In this document: one piece after another, positions 48,037-57,741 of the stretch
Numbering within the stretch: position 1 is the first letter of the stretch
How the letters are laid out: every line of letters begins with the position of its first letter
Origin: an uncultured Bacteroides sp.
GTDB lineage: Bacteria; Bacillota; Clostridia; Lachnospirales; Lachnospiraceae
Direction of reading: 5' to 3'
DNA length: 64,000 nt
Assembly (NCBI GenBank): GCA_945913015.1
Contig: CAMECH010000007.1
Location: 1-64,000 of the forward strand
Translations under genes and position numbers: made by a program
Notes under the pieces: generated by a model
The model's database searches: none
What the model was told of the DNA's origin: nothing
What the model saw: only the letters and a program-made list of their open reading frames with translations

Positions 48037-48852
48037 ATCCTGTTTTACATGCACATCAAGCTGGTTAAATGGTATCTCAATACCGTTTTCATCAAATATT
48101 TCCTTGTATTTTTCAAGCAGACTGAATCTTAAATTCCAATAATTGGATGTATCCACCCAATTTCTTGTCTCAAGTGTAATACAGCTTGAATCAAGACTTT
48201 TGACAATCACAGTTATCTCTCTGTCTTTCAGTACCATATCCTGCGCATTTATAACATCAGTAAGAAGCTGTTTAGCCTTTTTAATGTCTGAATTATAGCT
48301 TATGCCAATCTGGATATCAAGACGCCTTACAGGCTGTGAGCCTACATTTACAATACTCGAATTGGAAAGTGTTCCGTTCGGAATTGTAACTGATTTGTTA
48401 TCAATTGTGATTAGCTTTGTATAAAGCAAATCAATTGCGGTAACCGTTCCTTCAAGTCCGCCGGAAACAATATAATCACCAATCACAAACGGCTTAAACA
48501 GAAGTATAAGTATTCCTCCTGCAAAATTGGAAAGGCTTCCCTGAAGTGACATACCGATGGCAATACCTGCTGAACCAAGCACTGCAATAAGTGATGTTGT
48601 CTCAAATCCGAGTATGTCCACAATCATTATCGCCAAAATCACATTGCCGGTAAATCTGGCAAGTGAAATTGAAAACTTTATAACACCTGCATCCAGACTA
48701 CTCCTGCCTAACGCACGTTCAAGCAGTTTAATTATATACTTGATAAGCTTTTTGCCTACAACCCATACTATAAGTGCAGTAATAATCGCAGCCACAGTTC
48801 CTGCACACCATGTTAAAAACTGCTGCAGCAATAATTCCAATTGTTTCATCAA
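48034..48852 (-). CDS. MscS-type mechanosensitive channel
   Basis: TTSLIAVLGSAGIAIGMSLQGSLSNFAGGILILLFKPFVIGDYIV. Confidence 0.95.
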   Translation of the reverse strand: MMKQLELLLQQFLTWCAGTVAAIITALIVWVVGKKLIKYIIKLLERALGRSSLDAGVIKFSISLARFTGNVILAIMIVDILGFETTSLIAVLGSAGIAIGMSLQGSLSNFAGGILILLFKPFVIGDYIVSGGLEGTVTAIDLLYTKLITIDNKSVTIPNGTLSNSSIVNVGSQPVRRLDIQIGISYNSDIKKAKQLLTDVINAQDMVLKDREITVIVKSLDSSCITLETRNWVDTSNYWNLRFSLLEKYKEIFDENGIEIPFNQLDVHVKQD

Positions 48853-48875
48853 CTGCTATTCACTCCTTCCCAAAA

Positions 48876-51296
48876 CTACTTTGTCGTCTTTGGAGGTATC
48901 TTCAGCTTTGGCTTAGACGTTGTTTTAGAACCTGACTTTGCTCCCCCTGTCTTTCTTACAGTGCGCTTCTTTTCTTCAAGTGCCTCAGCTTCTTTCTCAA
49001 GGCGCTTTGCCTCTTCTAAAAGCTTCTTTGCCTCAGCTCGTTTCTGTCTTGCGGCTTTTTCCTTCTTTGCATTTTCAATTGTTAAAAGCTCGCTGTCAGT
49101 GTATGGTATACATCTGAATACGGCAATTCCAAGCGGAGGAACCGTAATATTAACAGAATTGTCACGTCCGTCACATTCGCTTTCTTCTGAATTTCTGACT
49201 CTCGGATTGATGTTGCCGTCACCGCCGAATTCTTTGGCATCACTGTTAAATATTTCCTTACATTTTCCCGCAAACGGCATTCCGACTTTATAATTCTTCC
49301 TGACAACAGGTGTAAAGTTTGCAACAACCATAAGCGTGGCACCATCGGAAGCTTTTCTTAAAAATACCAGAACAGTCTCATTTGCCGAGAAATTATTAAT
49401 CCACTCAAATCCTTCCGGCACATAATCAAGTTCATGCAGTTCAGGATTATTTTTGTAGAGTTCATTCAGTGCTTTTACGTACTCCTGCATCTGCTTATGC
49501 TTTGGAATCTCTGTCAGATTCCACTGAATCTCCCTGTCCTCGCTCCACTCGTCATACTGTGCAAAATCCTGTGCCATAAACAGAAGCTTCTTTCCCGGAT
49601 GTGTAAACATATATCCGTACGCTGCACGAAGATTGGCAAATTTCTGCTTTTCATTGCCCGGCATTTTGCCTATCATTGAGGCTTTTCCATGTACCACCTC
49701 ATCATGTGAGAGCACCAGAATGAAATTTTCGCTGTAATTATATATCATACTGAACGTAAGCTCATTATAGTGAGCCTTGCGGTAAATAGGGTCAAATCGC
49801 ATAAATGACAGGAAATCATTCATCCATCCCATATTCCATTTATAATCAAAGCCAAGGCCATCTTTTACATTGCCCGTAACACATGGCCATGCCGTAGACT
49901 CCTCTGCTATCACCATTGTTGAAAGACCGCGCTTCTTAAAAATGGAATTGAGATGCTTTAAGAACTCAACCGCCTCCAGATTTTCTTTTCCGCCATAAAT
50001 ATTAGGAACCCACTGTCCCGCTGCTCTTCCGTAATCAAGATAAAGCATTGAAGCTACTGCATCAATTCTCAGTCCGTCCGCATGAAATTCCTCAGCCCAC
50101 ATAAGCGCATTTGCTATAAGGAAATTGGAAACCTCCGGTCTTCCATAGTCAAACACAAGCGTTCCCCAGTCAGGGTGCTCCGCCTTTCTCGGGTCCGCAT
50201 ATTCGTAAAGATGGTCTCCGTCAAATCTGGCAAGTCCACATTCATCCTTAGGGAAATGTGCCGGAACCCAGTCAAGAATTACCCCTATGCCATTTGCATG
50301 CAGTTCATTGATAAACCATTTAAAATCCTCAGGCATACCATATCTGCTTGATGGTGCATAGTATCCGGTAACCTGATATCCCCATGATGCGTCATACGGA
50401 TGCTCCATTATGGGCATAATCTCTACATGCGTATATCCCATTTCCCTGACATACTCACATACCATTCCGGCAAGTTCACGGTAATTATAGAATTCGCGGT
50501 TGTCCGAAGGCTTTTTAAATGAGCCAAGATGCAGTTCATATATAGAAGTTGCCTTTTTCTGAATATCCTCGTCATCTCTTGCATCAATCCATTTTTTATC
50601 TGTCCAGTCAAATGTTGTGTCTGCATGTACAATTGATGCCGTGTCAGGACGCATCTGTGCATAAGCAGCATAAGGGTCTGCTTTCATAACACATTTGCCG
50701 TCTTTTTTACGAATCTCATATTTATAAATGTCTCCGACTCCCACTCCCGGAATAAACAGTTCAAACACACCGCTGTCTTTATGCTTCATCATCTGATGAA
50801 TTCTTCCGTCCCAGTTGCAGAAATCTCCGACAACGCTCACTCTTACCGCATTTGGTGCCCACACCGCAAAACGTGTTCCCACCGTACCATTTACAATTTC
50901 AGTATGACTTCCGAGAACCTTCCAGATTTCATAATGAATTCCCGCACTAAATTTCTTAAGTTCACTGTTGCTTATCTGCATAGGAAATGCGTAATCATCC
51001 TGATACTCTTCTATTTTCCCTCTGATATCCTCGCTTATCAGTGTATATGTATGCTTTTTCCTGCCCGGAATAAGTGCTGCAAAATATCCGGCCTCGTCCA
51101 CCTTCTCCATAATATATGTTTTATCTTTTCCGTCAAGCCTTACACGCATTTCACATGCGTCCGGACGGAATGCCTGAACAAGGAAGCCTTCCTTGAGTAA
51201 ATGTCCGCCAAGAAGCTCCTGCGGTGAATCTGTGTCCGAATACACAATACCTTCAATCTCAGGCCAATTCATCAAATTATATAATTTACTGTTCAC
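48876..51296 (-). CDS. glgB: 1,4-alpha-glucan branching enzyme with Lys/Glu-rich C-terminal tail
   Basis: CBM48 N-terminus and GH13 motifs (DGLRIDAVASMLYLDYGR; VIAEESTAWPCVT; LSHDEVVHGKASMIGKMPG). Confidence 0.96.
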   Translation of the reverse strand: MNSKLYNLMNWPEIEGIVYSDTDSPQELLGGHLLKEGFLVQAFRPDACEMRVRLDGKDKTYIMEKVDEAGYFAALIPGRKKHTYTLISEDIRGKIEEYQDDYAFPMQISNSELKKFSAGIHYEIWKVLGSHTEIVNGTVGTRFAVWAPNAVRVSVVGDFCNWDGRIHQMMKHKDSGVFELFIPGVGVGDIYKYEIRKKDGKCVMKADPYAAYAQMRPDTASIVHADTTFDWTDKKWIDARDDEDIQKKATSIYELHLGSFKKPSDNREFYNYRELAGMVCEYVREMGYTHVEIMPIMEHPYDASWGYQVTGYYAPSSRYGMPEDFKWFINELHANGIGVILDWVPAHFPKDECGLARFDGDHLYEYADPRKAEHPDWGTLVFDYGRPEVSNFLIANALMWAEEFHADGLRIDAVASMLYLDYGRAAGQWVPNIYGGKENLEAVEFLKHLNSIFKKRGLSTMVIAEESTAWPCVTGNVKDGLGFDYKWNMGWMNDFLSFMRFDPIYRKAHYNELTFSMIYNYSENFILVLSHDEVVHGKASMIGKMPGNEKQKFANLRAAYGYMFTHPGKKLLFMAQDFAQYDEWSEDREIQWNLTEIPKHKQMQEYVKALNELYKNNPELHELDYVPEGFEWINNFSANETVLVFLRKASDGATLMVVANFTPVVRKNYKVGMPFAGKCKEIFNSDAKEFGGDGNINPRVRNSEESECDGRDNSVNITVPPLGIAVFRCIPYTDSELLTIENAKKEKAARQKRAEAKKLLEEAKRLEKEAEALEEKKRTVRKTGGAKSGSKTTSKPKLKIPPKTTK

Positions 51297-51465
51297 CAGC
51301 TACCTCCCCTTCTTGATTATTTTAATCAGACATTTGCAAAACTCTGCATTGAGCAGTTACGGTTGTACAAACGTCTTAATATATAATTAATTCAAATATA
51401 GGGCCTATTATATCGCTCTGTAACAATCACAGAGAAGAGATATACAAGCCCTAAAATTCTGTTAG

Positions 51466-52329
51466 TTATTCGTAAATAGGTCCGACTGTATTTTCAAGCC
51501 ATGTTTTAAACATATCCGGCCATACACTGCACTCAGGCTGGTACTTCGTACCATCCTTAACATCAGTCTCCTTTGAGCCGAGACCAAGTCCATGATTTCC
51601 CTTAGGGAAAATGTGCAGTTCAAACGGAATATTATTCTCTCTCAATGCATTTGCAAAAAGGAGTGAATTTTCCATTGGTACGGATTCATCCGAAAATGTA
51701 TGCCACATAAATGTCTTTGGAGTGCCTTCGTTGACTCTTTTCTCAAGTGAAACCTTTTCAAGCAATTCATCATGTCTGTCACCGAGCAGTCTCACAAATG
51801 ACATCTTATGAGCCTTCTCTCCCGATGTAAGCACGGAATATCCAAGAAGCATTCCATCCGGACGAATATATGACGGTTCACATTTCAGATAATTCTTTGT
51901 AAAATCAGCAAACTCCTCCTGATTCCAAAGAGTACCGACGCTTGCAGCCACATGGCCTCCTGCCGAAAATCCTGCTATAATAATTTTGTCAGGGTCAATT
52001 CCCCATTCCTGTGAGTGGTCACGAATATACTTCACGGCATATGCAGCTTCATACATAGGGCAAGGATATCCGTTAGGCAGAAGGCTGTATCGCAGCACAC
52101 ACGCATTAAGTCCATAGCTGTTCATACGAATTGCAATAGGTTCAGCCTCTCTTTCAGCAAGATGTCCATATCCGCCACCGGGACATATCAAAATACATGG
52201 TCGTCTTCTTTCACCCTGAATATCCTTCAACTGGTTAAGGATGTATGTAGTAAGCACAGGCACCGAATCATCATGCTGTATTCCAAGTGCATCATAATCA
52301 ATATTAATTAAGATATTTTCGTGTAACAT
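51466..52329 (-). CDS. Alpha/beta hydrolase (acetyl esterase/xylanase-esterase-like)
   Basis: CILICPGGGYGHLAEREAEPIAIRMNSYG; IIIAGFSAGGHVAASVG; FPKGNHGLGLG. Confidence 0.92.
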   Translation of the reverse strand: MLHENILINIDYDALGIQHDDSVPVLTTYILNQLKDIQGERRRPCILICPGGGYGHLAEREAEPIAIRMNSYGLNACVLRYSLLPNGYPCPMYEAAYAVKYIRDHSQEWGIDPDKIIIAGFSAGGHVAASVGTLWNQEEFADFTKNYLKCEPSYIRPDGMLLGYSVLTSGEKAHKMSFVRLLGDRHDELLEKVSLEKRVNEGTPKTFMWHTFSDESVPMENSLLFANALRENNIPFELHIFPKGNHGLGLGSKETDVKDGTKYQPECSVWPDMFKTWLENTVGPIYE

Positions 52330-52411
52330 GCGTACATTCCTCCATTCGTATTAATTTTCAGCCGCCGGATAAAGCCACAACTCCCTATTAGCCTGTCTGA
52401 TTAAACAACGG

Positions 52412-53644
52412 TTAAATTTTGTGAATAAATATTCCGCTTCTTAATTTTGGTTCAAACCATGTTGACTTAGGCGGCATAAGCTTTCCCGCGTCTGCGACAT
52501 CAAACAGCTCTGTTATTGATGTCGGATACATTGAAAATGCTATTTTCATATCCTCATGTGTACGTCTCTCAAGTTCTTCAAGTCCACGTATTCCTCCGAC
52601 AAAATCTATTCTTGAATCTGTCTTTGGATTCTTAATTCCAAGCACCGGCTCTAACAGCTCGTTCTGAAGTATCGCCACATCAAGTCCGTCAACAGGATCA
52701 TTTGAACGTATATCCTCATGTGCTGTCAGCTTATACCACTGATTGTCAAGATACATTCCAAACGTATACTTGTTTTCGGGTGCAACCGGTTCGTCTGACT
52801 TAACCACATCAAATTTAGAAGATATTTTGTCAAGAAACTCTTCACCTGTATTTCCGTTCAAATCCTTCACAACTCTGTTATATGGCATTATCATAAGCTG
52901 CTCATCAGGGAAAAGCACTGACAGGAAGTAATTAAACTCTTCCTCACCTGTATATCCCGGATTCTCTTTACGCCTCTTAAGTCCTACCTTATATGCCGAT
53001 GCAGCTCTGTGATGTCCGTCTGCAATGTATATTGACCCAATGCCTGCAAATGCATTTTCAATTTTTGTCACGGCTTCACCGTCTGTAATCTTCCACACTG
53101 TATGTCTGATTCCGTCAGGTGATGTAAAATCATAAAGAGGTGTATTTTCCTTTGTCCTGTTTACTTCAGCATTAATAACCTCGTTAGCCCTGTACGCAAG
53201 GAAAATAGGCCCTGTCTGGGCACTGCAGGTATCTACATGGGTAATTCTGTCGATTTCTTTTTCGGCACGTGTATTTTCATGCTTTTTGATTACATTATTA
53301 CTGTAATCATCTATTGATGCACATGCAACAATTCCCGTCTGTCTACGTCCGTCCATTGTCAGTTCATAAATGTAATATGTTCTGTCATCATCCGTTAAAT
53401 ATGTACCATCCGCCATTGCCTCATCAAGCATTTCTTTAGCTTTCTGATATACCTCCGGTGCATATGTGTCAACAGAATCCGGGAACTGTGTCTCTGCCCT
53501 GTCGATTCTTAAAAATGATAAAGGCTCACGTGCAACCTCGGCACATGCCTCGCTTCTGTTATATACATCATATGGGAGTGCAGCTACTCTTGCAGCTACA
53601 CTCTCATTTGGTCTTACACATTGAAATGGTTTAACTGTTGCCAT
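52412..53644 (-). CDS. DUF1015 family protein
   Basis: VRPNESVAARVAALPYDVYNRSEA; YIADGHHRAASA; next to serA. Confidence 0.92.
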   Translation of the reverse strand: MATVKPFQCVRPNESVAARVAALPYDVYNRSEACAEVAREPLSFLRIDRAETQFPDSVDTYAPEVYQKAKEMLDEAMADGTYLTDDDRTYYIYELTMDGRRQTGIVACASIDDYSNNVIKKHENTRAEKEIDRITHVDTCSAQTGPIFLAYRANEVINAEVNRTKENTPLYDFTSPDGIRHTVWKITDGEAVTKIENAFAGIGSIYIADGHHRAASAYKVGLKRRKENPGYTGEEEFNYFLSVLFPDEQLMIMPYNRVVKDLNGNTGEEFLDKISSKFDVVKSDEPVAPENKYTFGMYLDNQWYKLTAHEDIRSNDPVDGLDVAILQNELLEPVLGIKNPKTDSRIDFVGGIRGLEELERRTHEDMKIAFSMYPTSITELFDVADAGKLMPPKSTWFEPKLRSGIFIHKI

Positions 53645-54807
53645 TACTTCACCACTCTAACCTTAATAACGCCATCAACTGCAGCAAGCTTCTCAACAAC
53701 CGCATCATCAGCCTTATTATCAATATCAAAAAGAGAATATGCATAATCGTTGCGTGACTTATTGGTCATATCAGAAATATTAACGCCTGCGGTTCCGAAT
53801 ACAGCAGTAATATTGCTGATTACTGACGGAATATTCTTATGGCATACCGCAATACGGCCTGCCTTTGTACATACTCCCATATCACATGCAGGATAGTTAA
53901 CCGAATTCTTAATATTACCATTCTCGATAAAATCACGAATCTCATTAACCGCCATCACAGCACAGTTATCTTCTGCTTCCTGTGTAGATGCTCCGAGATG
54001 AGGAAGAACAATTGCATTTTCAAGCTTTACAGACAAAGTATTCGGGAAGTCTGTAACATACTTTTTAACCTTTCCTGCCTTAAGTGCATCAGACATGGCA
54101 CTCTCATCAACAAGGATATCACGTGCGCAGTTGATAACAACAACGCCATCCTTCATCATATTAAATGCATCCTTGTTAATCATACCCTTTGTGCTGTCAA
54201 GCGCAGGAACATGAATTGTAATGAAATCACACTCCCTGTAAATATCCTCAACATTGAAAATATGCTTAACTGCTCTTGAAATGCTCCATGCAGCATTAAC
54301 TGAAAGGTATGGGTCGTATCCGTAAACTTCCATTCCGAGTGCAACTGCAGCATTTGCAACCATTGCACCAATTGCTCCAAGTCCGATAACGCCAAGCTTC
54401 TTACCTTTAATCTCTGTACCGGCAAATGCTTTCTTAGCCTTCTCTGTTGACTTTGCAATATCAGGGTCATCAGCATTTTCCTTAACCCAGTTAACTGCAC
54501 CTATGTAATCACGTGAAGCCATAAGCATGGCAAGTAAAACCTGCTCTTTAACCGCATTTGCATTGGCACCCGGTGTATTGAAAACTACAATACCCTTCTC
54601 AGCGCATTTATCAAGCGGAATATTATTAACACCTGCACCTGCTCTTGCAATAGCAAGAAGTCTTTCAGGCATCTCCATATCATGCATCTTTGCACTTCTT
54701 ACAAGGACGGCATCAGCCTCTTCAAATGAAGCATCCCTGTTATAATCAACTGTAAACAAATCCAAGCCTACGCCGGCAATATTATTAAGACAATTAATAT
54801 TATACAT
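53644..54807 (-). CDS. serA: Phosphoglycerate dehydrogenase
   Basis: IARAGAGVNNIPLDKCAEKGIVVFNTPGANANAVKE; KLGVIGLGAIGAMVA; ACT-like C-terminus. Confidence 0.93.
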   Translation of the reverse strand: MYNINCLNNIAGVGLDLFTVDYNRDASFEEADAVLVRSAKMHDMEMPERLLAIARAGAGVNNIPLDKCAEKGIVVFNTPGANANAVKEQVLLAMLMASRDYIGAVNWVKENADDPDIAKSTEKAKKAFAGTEIKGKKLGVIGLGAIGAMVANAAVALGMEVYGYDPYLSVNAAWSISRAVKHIFNVEDIYRECDFITIHVPALDSTKGMINKDAFNMMKDGVVVINCARDILVDESAMSDALKAGKVKKYVTDFPNTLSVKLENAIVLPHLGASTQEAEDNCAVMAVNEIRDFIENGNIKNSVNYPACDMGVCTKAGRIAVCHKNIPSVISNITAVFGTAGVNISDMTNKSRNDYAYSLFDIDNKADDAVVEKLAAVDGVIKVRVVK

Positions 54808-54825
54808 TGTAATGTAATCCTTTCT

Positions 54826-55911
54826 TTACTTAAGGTTCTCAGCCTCGAACTTCTTCATGAACTCAACAAGCTTCTCAACGCCTTCAATAGGCATTGCATT
54901 GTAAATGCTTGCACGCATACCGCCTACTGTTCTGTGACCCTTAAGGTTCTCAAATCCTGCAGCCTTTGCCTCTGCAACAAATTTTGCATCAAGGTCTGCA
55001 TCACCTGTAACAAACGGAACATTCATAAGTGAACGGTCTTCCTTGCGCACAGTACCCTTGAACAACTTACTCTCATCAAGAAAATCATAAAGGATTTTTG
55101 CCTTCTTCTCATTAAGCTTCTTCATTTCCTCAAGTCCGCCCATTTTCTTAAGCCACTTGAATACTTTACCGCAGATATAGATGCCGTAAGCAGGAGGTGT
55201 ATTATACAGTGACTGTGCGTCGGCATGAATCTTATACTTAAGCATTGTAGGAGTACCCGGAAGTACATCCTCTGTAATAAGGTCCTCACGGATAATAACA
55301 ATTACAACACCTGCAGGTCCTATATTCTTCTGAACACCGCCGTAGATTACACCATACTTTGTGACATCAACAGGCTCTGAAAGGAAACATGATGACACAT
55401 CAGCAACAAGTGTATGTCCCTTTGTATTAGGAAGTGTCTTATACTTCGTACCGTAGATTGTATTATTCTCACAGATATATACATAATCTGCGTCCTCAGG
55501 AATATCCAGATCTGAGCAGTCCGGAATATATGAAAATGTCTTATCTTCTGAAGAAGCAACCTTAACAGCCTCACCATAAATCTGAGCTTCCTGATATGCC
55601 TTCTTAGCCCACTGTCCCGTAACAATATAAGCTGCCTTTTTGTTCTTCATAAGATTCATCGGAATCATTGCGAACTGCTGTGAAGCACCCCCCTGAAGGA
55701 ACAATACCTTATAATTGTCCGGAATATTCATCAGCTCTCTCAAATCAGCTTCCGCTTCTTTGATGATGTTGTCATAAGCCTTTGAGCGATGGCTCATCTC
55801 CATTACTGACATTCCGGTTCCCTTGTAATCCAGCATTTCGTCTGCTGCTTCCTTTAACACCTCTTCCGGCAGAACAGCCGGGCCTGCACTAAAGTTATAA
55901 ACTCTTCCCAC
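54826..55911 (-). CDS. serC: Phosphoserine aminotransferase
   Basis: VYNFSAGPAVLPEEVL; VLFLQGGASQQFAMIPMNL; YGVIYGGVQKNIGPAG. Confidence 0.97.
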   Translation of the reverse strand: MGRVYNFSAGPAVLPEEVLKEAADEMLDYKGTGMSVMEMSHRSKAYDNIIKEAEADLRELMNIPDNYKVLFLQGGASQQFAMIPMNLMKNKKAAYIVTGQWAKKAYQEAQIYGEAVKVASSEDKTFSYIPDCSDLDIPEDADYVYICENNTIYGTKYKTLPNTKGHTLVADVSSCFLSEPVDVTKYGVIYGGVQKNIGPAGVVIVIIREDLITEDVLPGTPTMLKYKIHADAQSLYNTPPAYGIYICGKVFKWLKKMGGLEEMKKLNEKKAKILYDFLDESKLFKGTVRKEDRSLMNVPFVTGDADLDAKFVAEAKAAGFENLKGHRTVGGMRASIYNAMPIEGVEKLVEFMKKFEAENLK

Positions 55912-55943
55912 TTTCTTATCCTCCTAAGATATTGAAAATATAA

Positions 55944-55976
55944 TGCCATTTTATGGCAATGATTTACAAATGTCAA
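55944..55976 (-). promoter_or_regulatory. Sigma-A promoter of serC with overlapping palindrome
   Basis: Minus TTGACA (55971-55976), 17-bp spacer, TAAAAT (55948-55953); palindrome TGCCAT-TTT-ATGGCA (55944-55958) over the -10. Confidence 0.75.
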
Positions 55977-56017
55977 ATACTCTTTACATGCTATTTACTT
56001 TAGCACGTTTTAATGAA

Positions 56018-57715
56018 TTATTTCTTTTCTTCTTCCTGTCTTTTATTTAAATCTTCCCTGTCAAATGCCTCTGAAATAGGCGCTCCCGGTGAGACCATAG
56101 GAAATACCTTATCATCGCGGTTAAGCTGGCATTCGATAAGTACAGGAATGTTAAGGCTTATCGCTTCCTCAAATACAGGTACAATCTGCTCCGGCTCTGT
56201 TATTGTATACGCCTTGATTCCCATTGCTTCTGCAATCTTGACATAGTCAACAGCATCATCGAGAACCGTTGCGGAATATCTCTTGCCGTAGAACAAATCC
56301 TGCCACTGCCTTACCATTCCAAGCACATGATTATCAAAGATAACTTCAATAATCGGAATATTGTATCTTGCAGCTGTTGCAAGCTCATTCATGTTCATTC
56401 TGAAGCAGCCGTCTCCTGCAATATTAATAACAGTTTTATCTCTGCAGCCCACCTTTGCACCTATTGCAGCTCCAAGGCCGTAGCCCATAGTGCCGAGACC
56501 GCCTGATGTAAGCAGTGTGCGTGGCTTTTTGAACTTGTAGTGCTGTGCCGCCCACATCTGATGCTGTCCGACATCTGTCGAAATGATTGCATCACCTTTT
56601 GTAACTTCAAAGATTTTCTCCATAATAAGCGGACCATTCAAACGGTCTCTGTTATATCTCATAGGATACTTTTCCTTGAGTTCTTCAACATGAGCAATCC
56701 ATTCATGATGGTCGCATGCATCGAGAAGTGCATTAATTCTTTTAAGGATTTCAAGAGCATCTCCGATTACACTTGCATCTGTTCTGATATTCTTATTGAT
56801 TTCAGCAGGATCAACATCAAACTGTAAAATCTTTGCCTTATTTGCAAACTTTTTAGTATTTCCCGTAACACGGTCTGAGAAACGTGCTCCGACAACAATA
56901 AACAAATCACATTCAGTAACGCTGAAATTAGCTGCCTTTGTACCATGCATACCAAGCATTCCGGCATACAGCGGATTAGTTCCGTCAAATGCACCCTTTC
57001 CCATAAGTGAATCAACAACCGGAGCGTCAACCTTTTTAACAAATCTTTCAAGTTCTTCCGAGGCATCTGATGCAATTGCTCCACCGCCTACAAATATCAC
57101 CGGCTTTTTGGATGCTTTAATCATCTTTACCGCTTTTACAACATCCTCTTCACGAATTGTATCTGTTAAACGCTCTATCGTTCTCGGAGTAGTTTTTACA
57201 TAGTCACATTCCTTAGCAGTAACATCCTTTGTGACATCCACAAGTACCGGCCCCGGTCTTCCCTCTTTAGCTATTGTAAATGCCCTTCTTATTGTATCCG
57301 CAAGTTTTGTTACATCCTTTACGATAAAGCTGTGCTTTGTTACAGGCATTGTTATTCCTGCGATATCAACCTCCTGAAAGCTGTCCTTTCCAAGAAGAGG
57401 AACTGTTACATTACATGTGATTGCAACAACAGGAATTGAATCCATATATGCCGTAGCAATACCGGTTACAAGATTTGTTGCTCCCGGACCTGATGTAGCA
57501 AAGCATACGCCAACTTTACCCGTTGCCCTTGCATATCCGTCAGCTGCGTGTGATGCGCCCTGCTCATGCGATGTAAGAATATGTGTAATCTCGTCAGAAT
57601 GTTTATAAAGAGCATCATATACATTAAGTATTGCTCCGCCCGGATATCCGAATACGGTATCAACGCCCTGTTCCTTAAGACATTCAATAATTATCTCTGA
57701 ACCATTTAACTTCAT
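56018..57715 (-). CDS. ilvB: Acetolactate synthase large subunit
   Basis: GSEIIIECLKEQGVDTVFGYPGGAILNVYDAL; TPP-binding MGYGLGAAIGAKVG...GDGCFRMN. Confidence 0.96.
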   Translation of the reverse strand: MKLNGSEIIIECLKEQGVDTVFGYPGGAILNVYDALYKHSDEITHILTSHEQGASHAADGYARATGKVGVCFATSGPGATNLVTGIATAYMDSIPVVAITCNVTVPLLGKDSFQEVDIAGITMPVTKHSFIVKDVTKLADTIRRAFTIAKEGRPGPVLVDVTKDVTAKECDYVKTTPRTIERLTDTIREEDVVKAVKMIKASKKPVIFVGGGAIASDASEELERFVKKVDAPVVDSLMGKGAFDGTNPLYAGMLGMHGTKAANFSVTECDLFIVVGARFSDRVTGNTKKFANKAKILQFDVDPAEINKNIRTDASVIGDALEILKRINALLDACDHHEWIAHVEELKEKYPMRYNRDRLNGPLIMEKIFEVTKGDAIISTDVGQHQMWAAQHYKFKKPRTLLTSGGLGTMGYGLGAAIGAKVGCRDKTVINIAGDGCFRMNMNELATAARYNIPIIEVIFDNHVLGMVRQWQDLFYGKRYSATVLDDAVDYVKIAEAMGIKAYTITEPEQIVPVFEEAISLNIPVLIECQLNRDDKVFPMVSPGAPISEAFDREDLNKRQEEEKK

Positions 57716-57741
57716 TTTTCATACCTCTTATCTAAAACATT

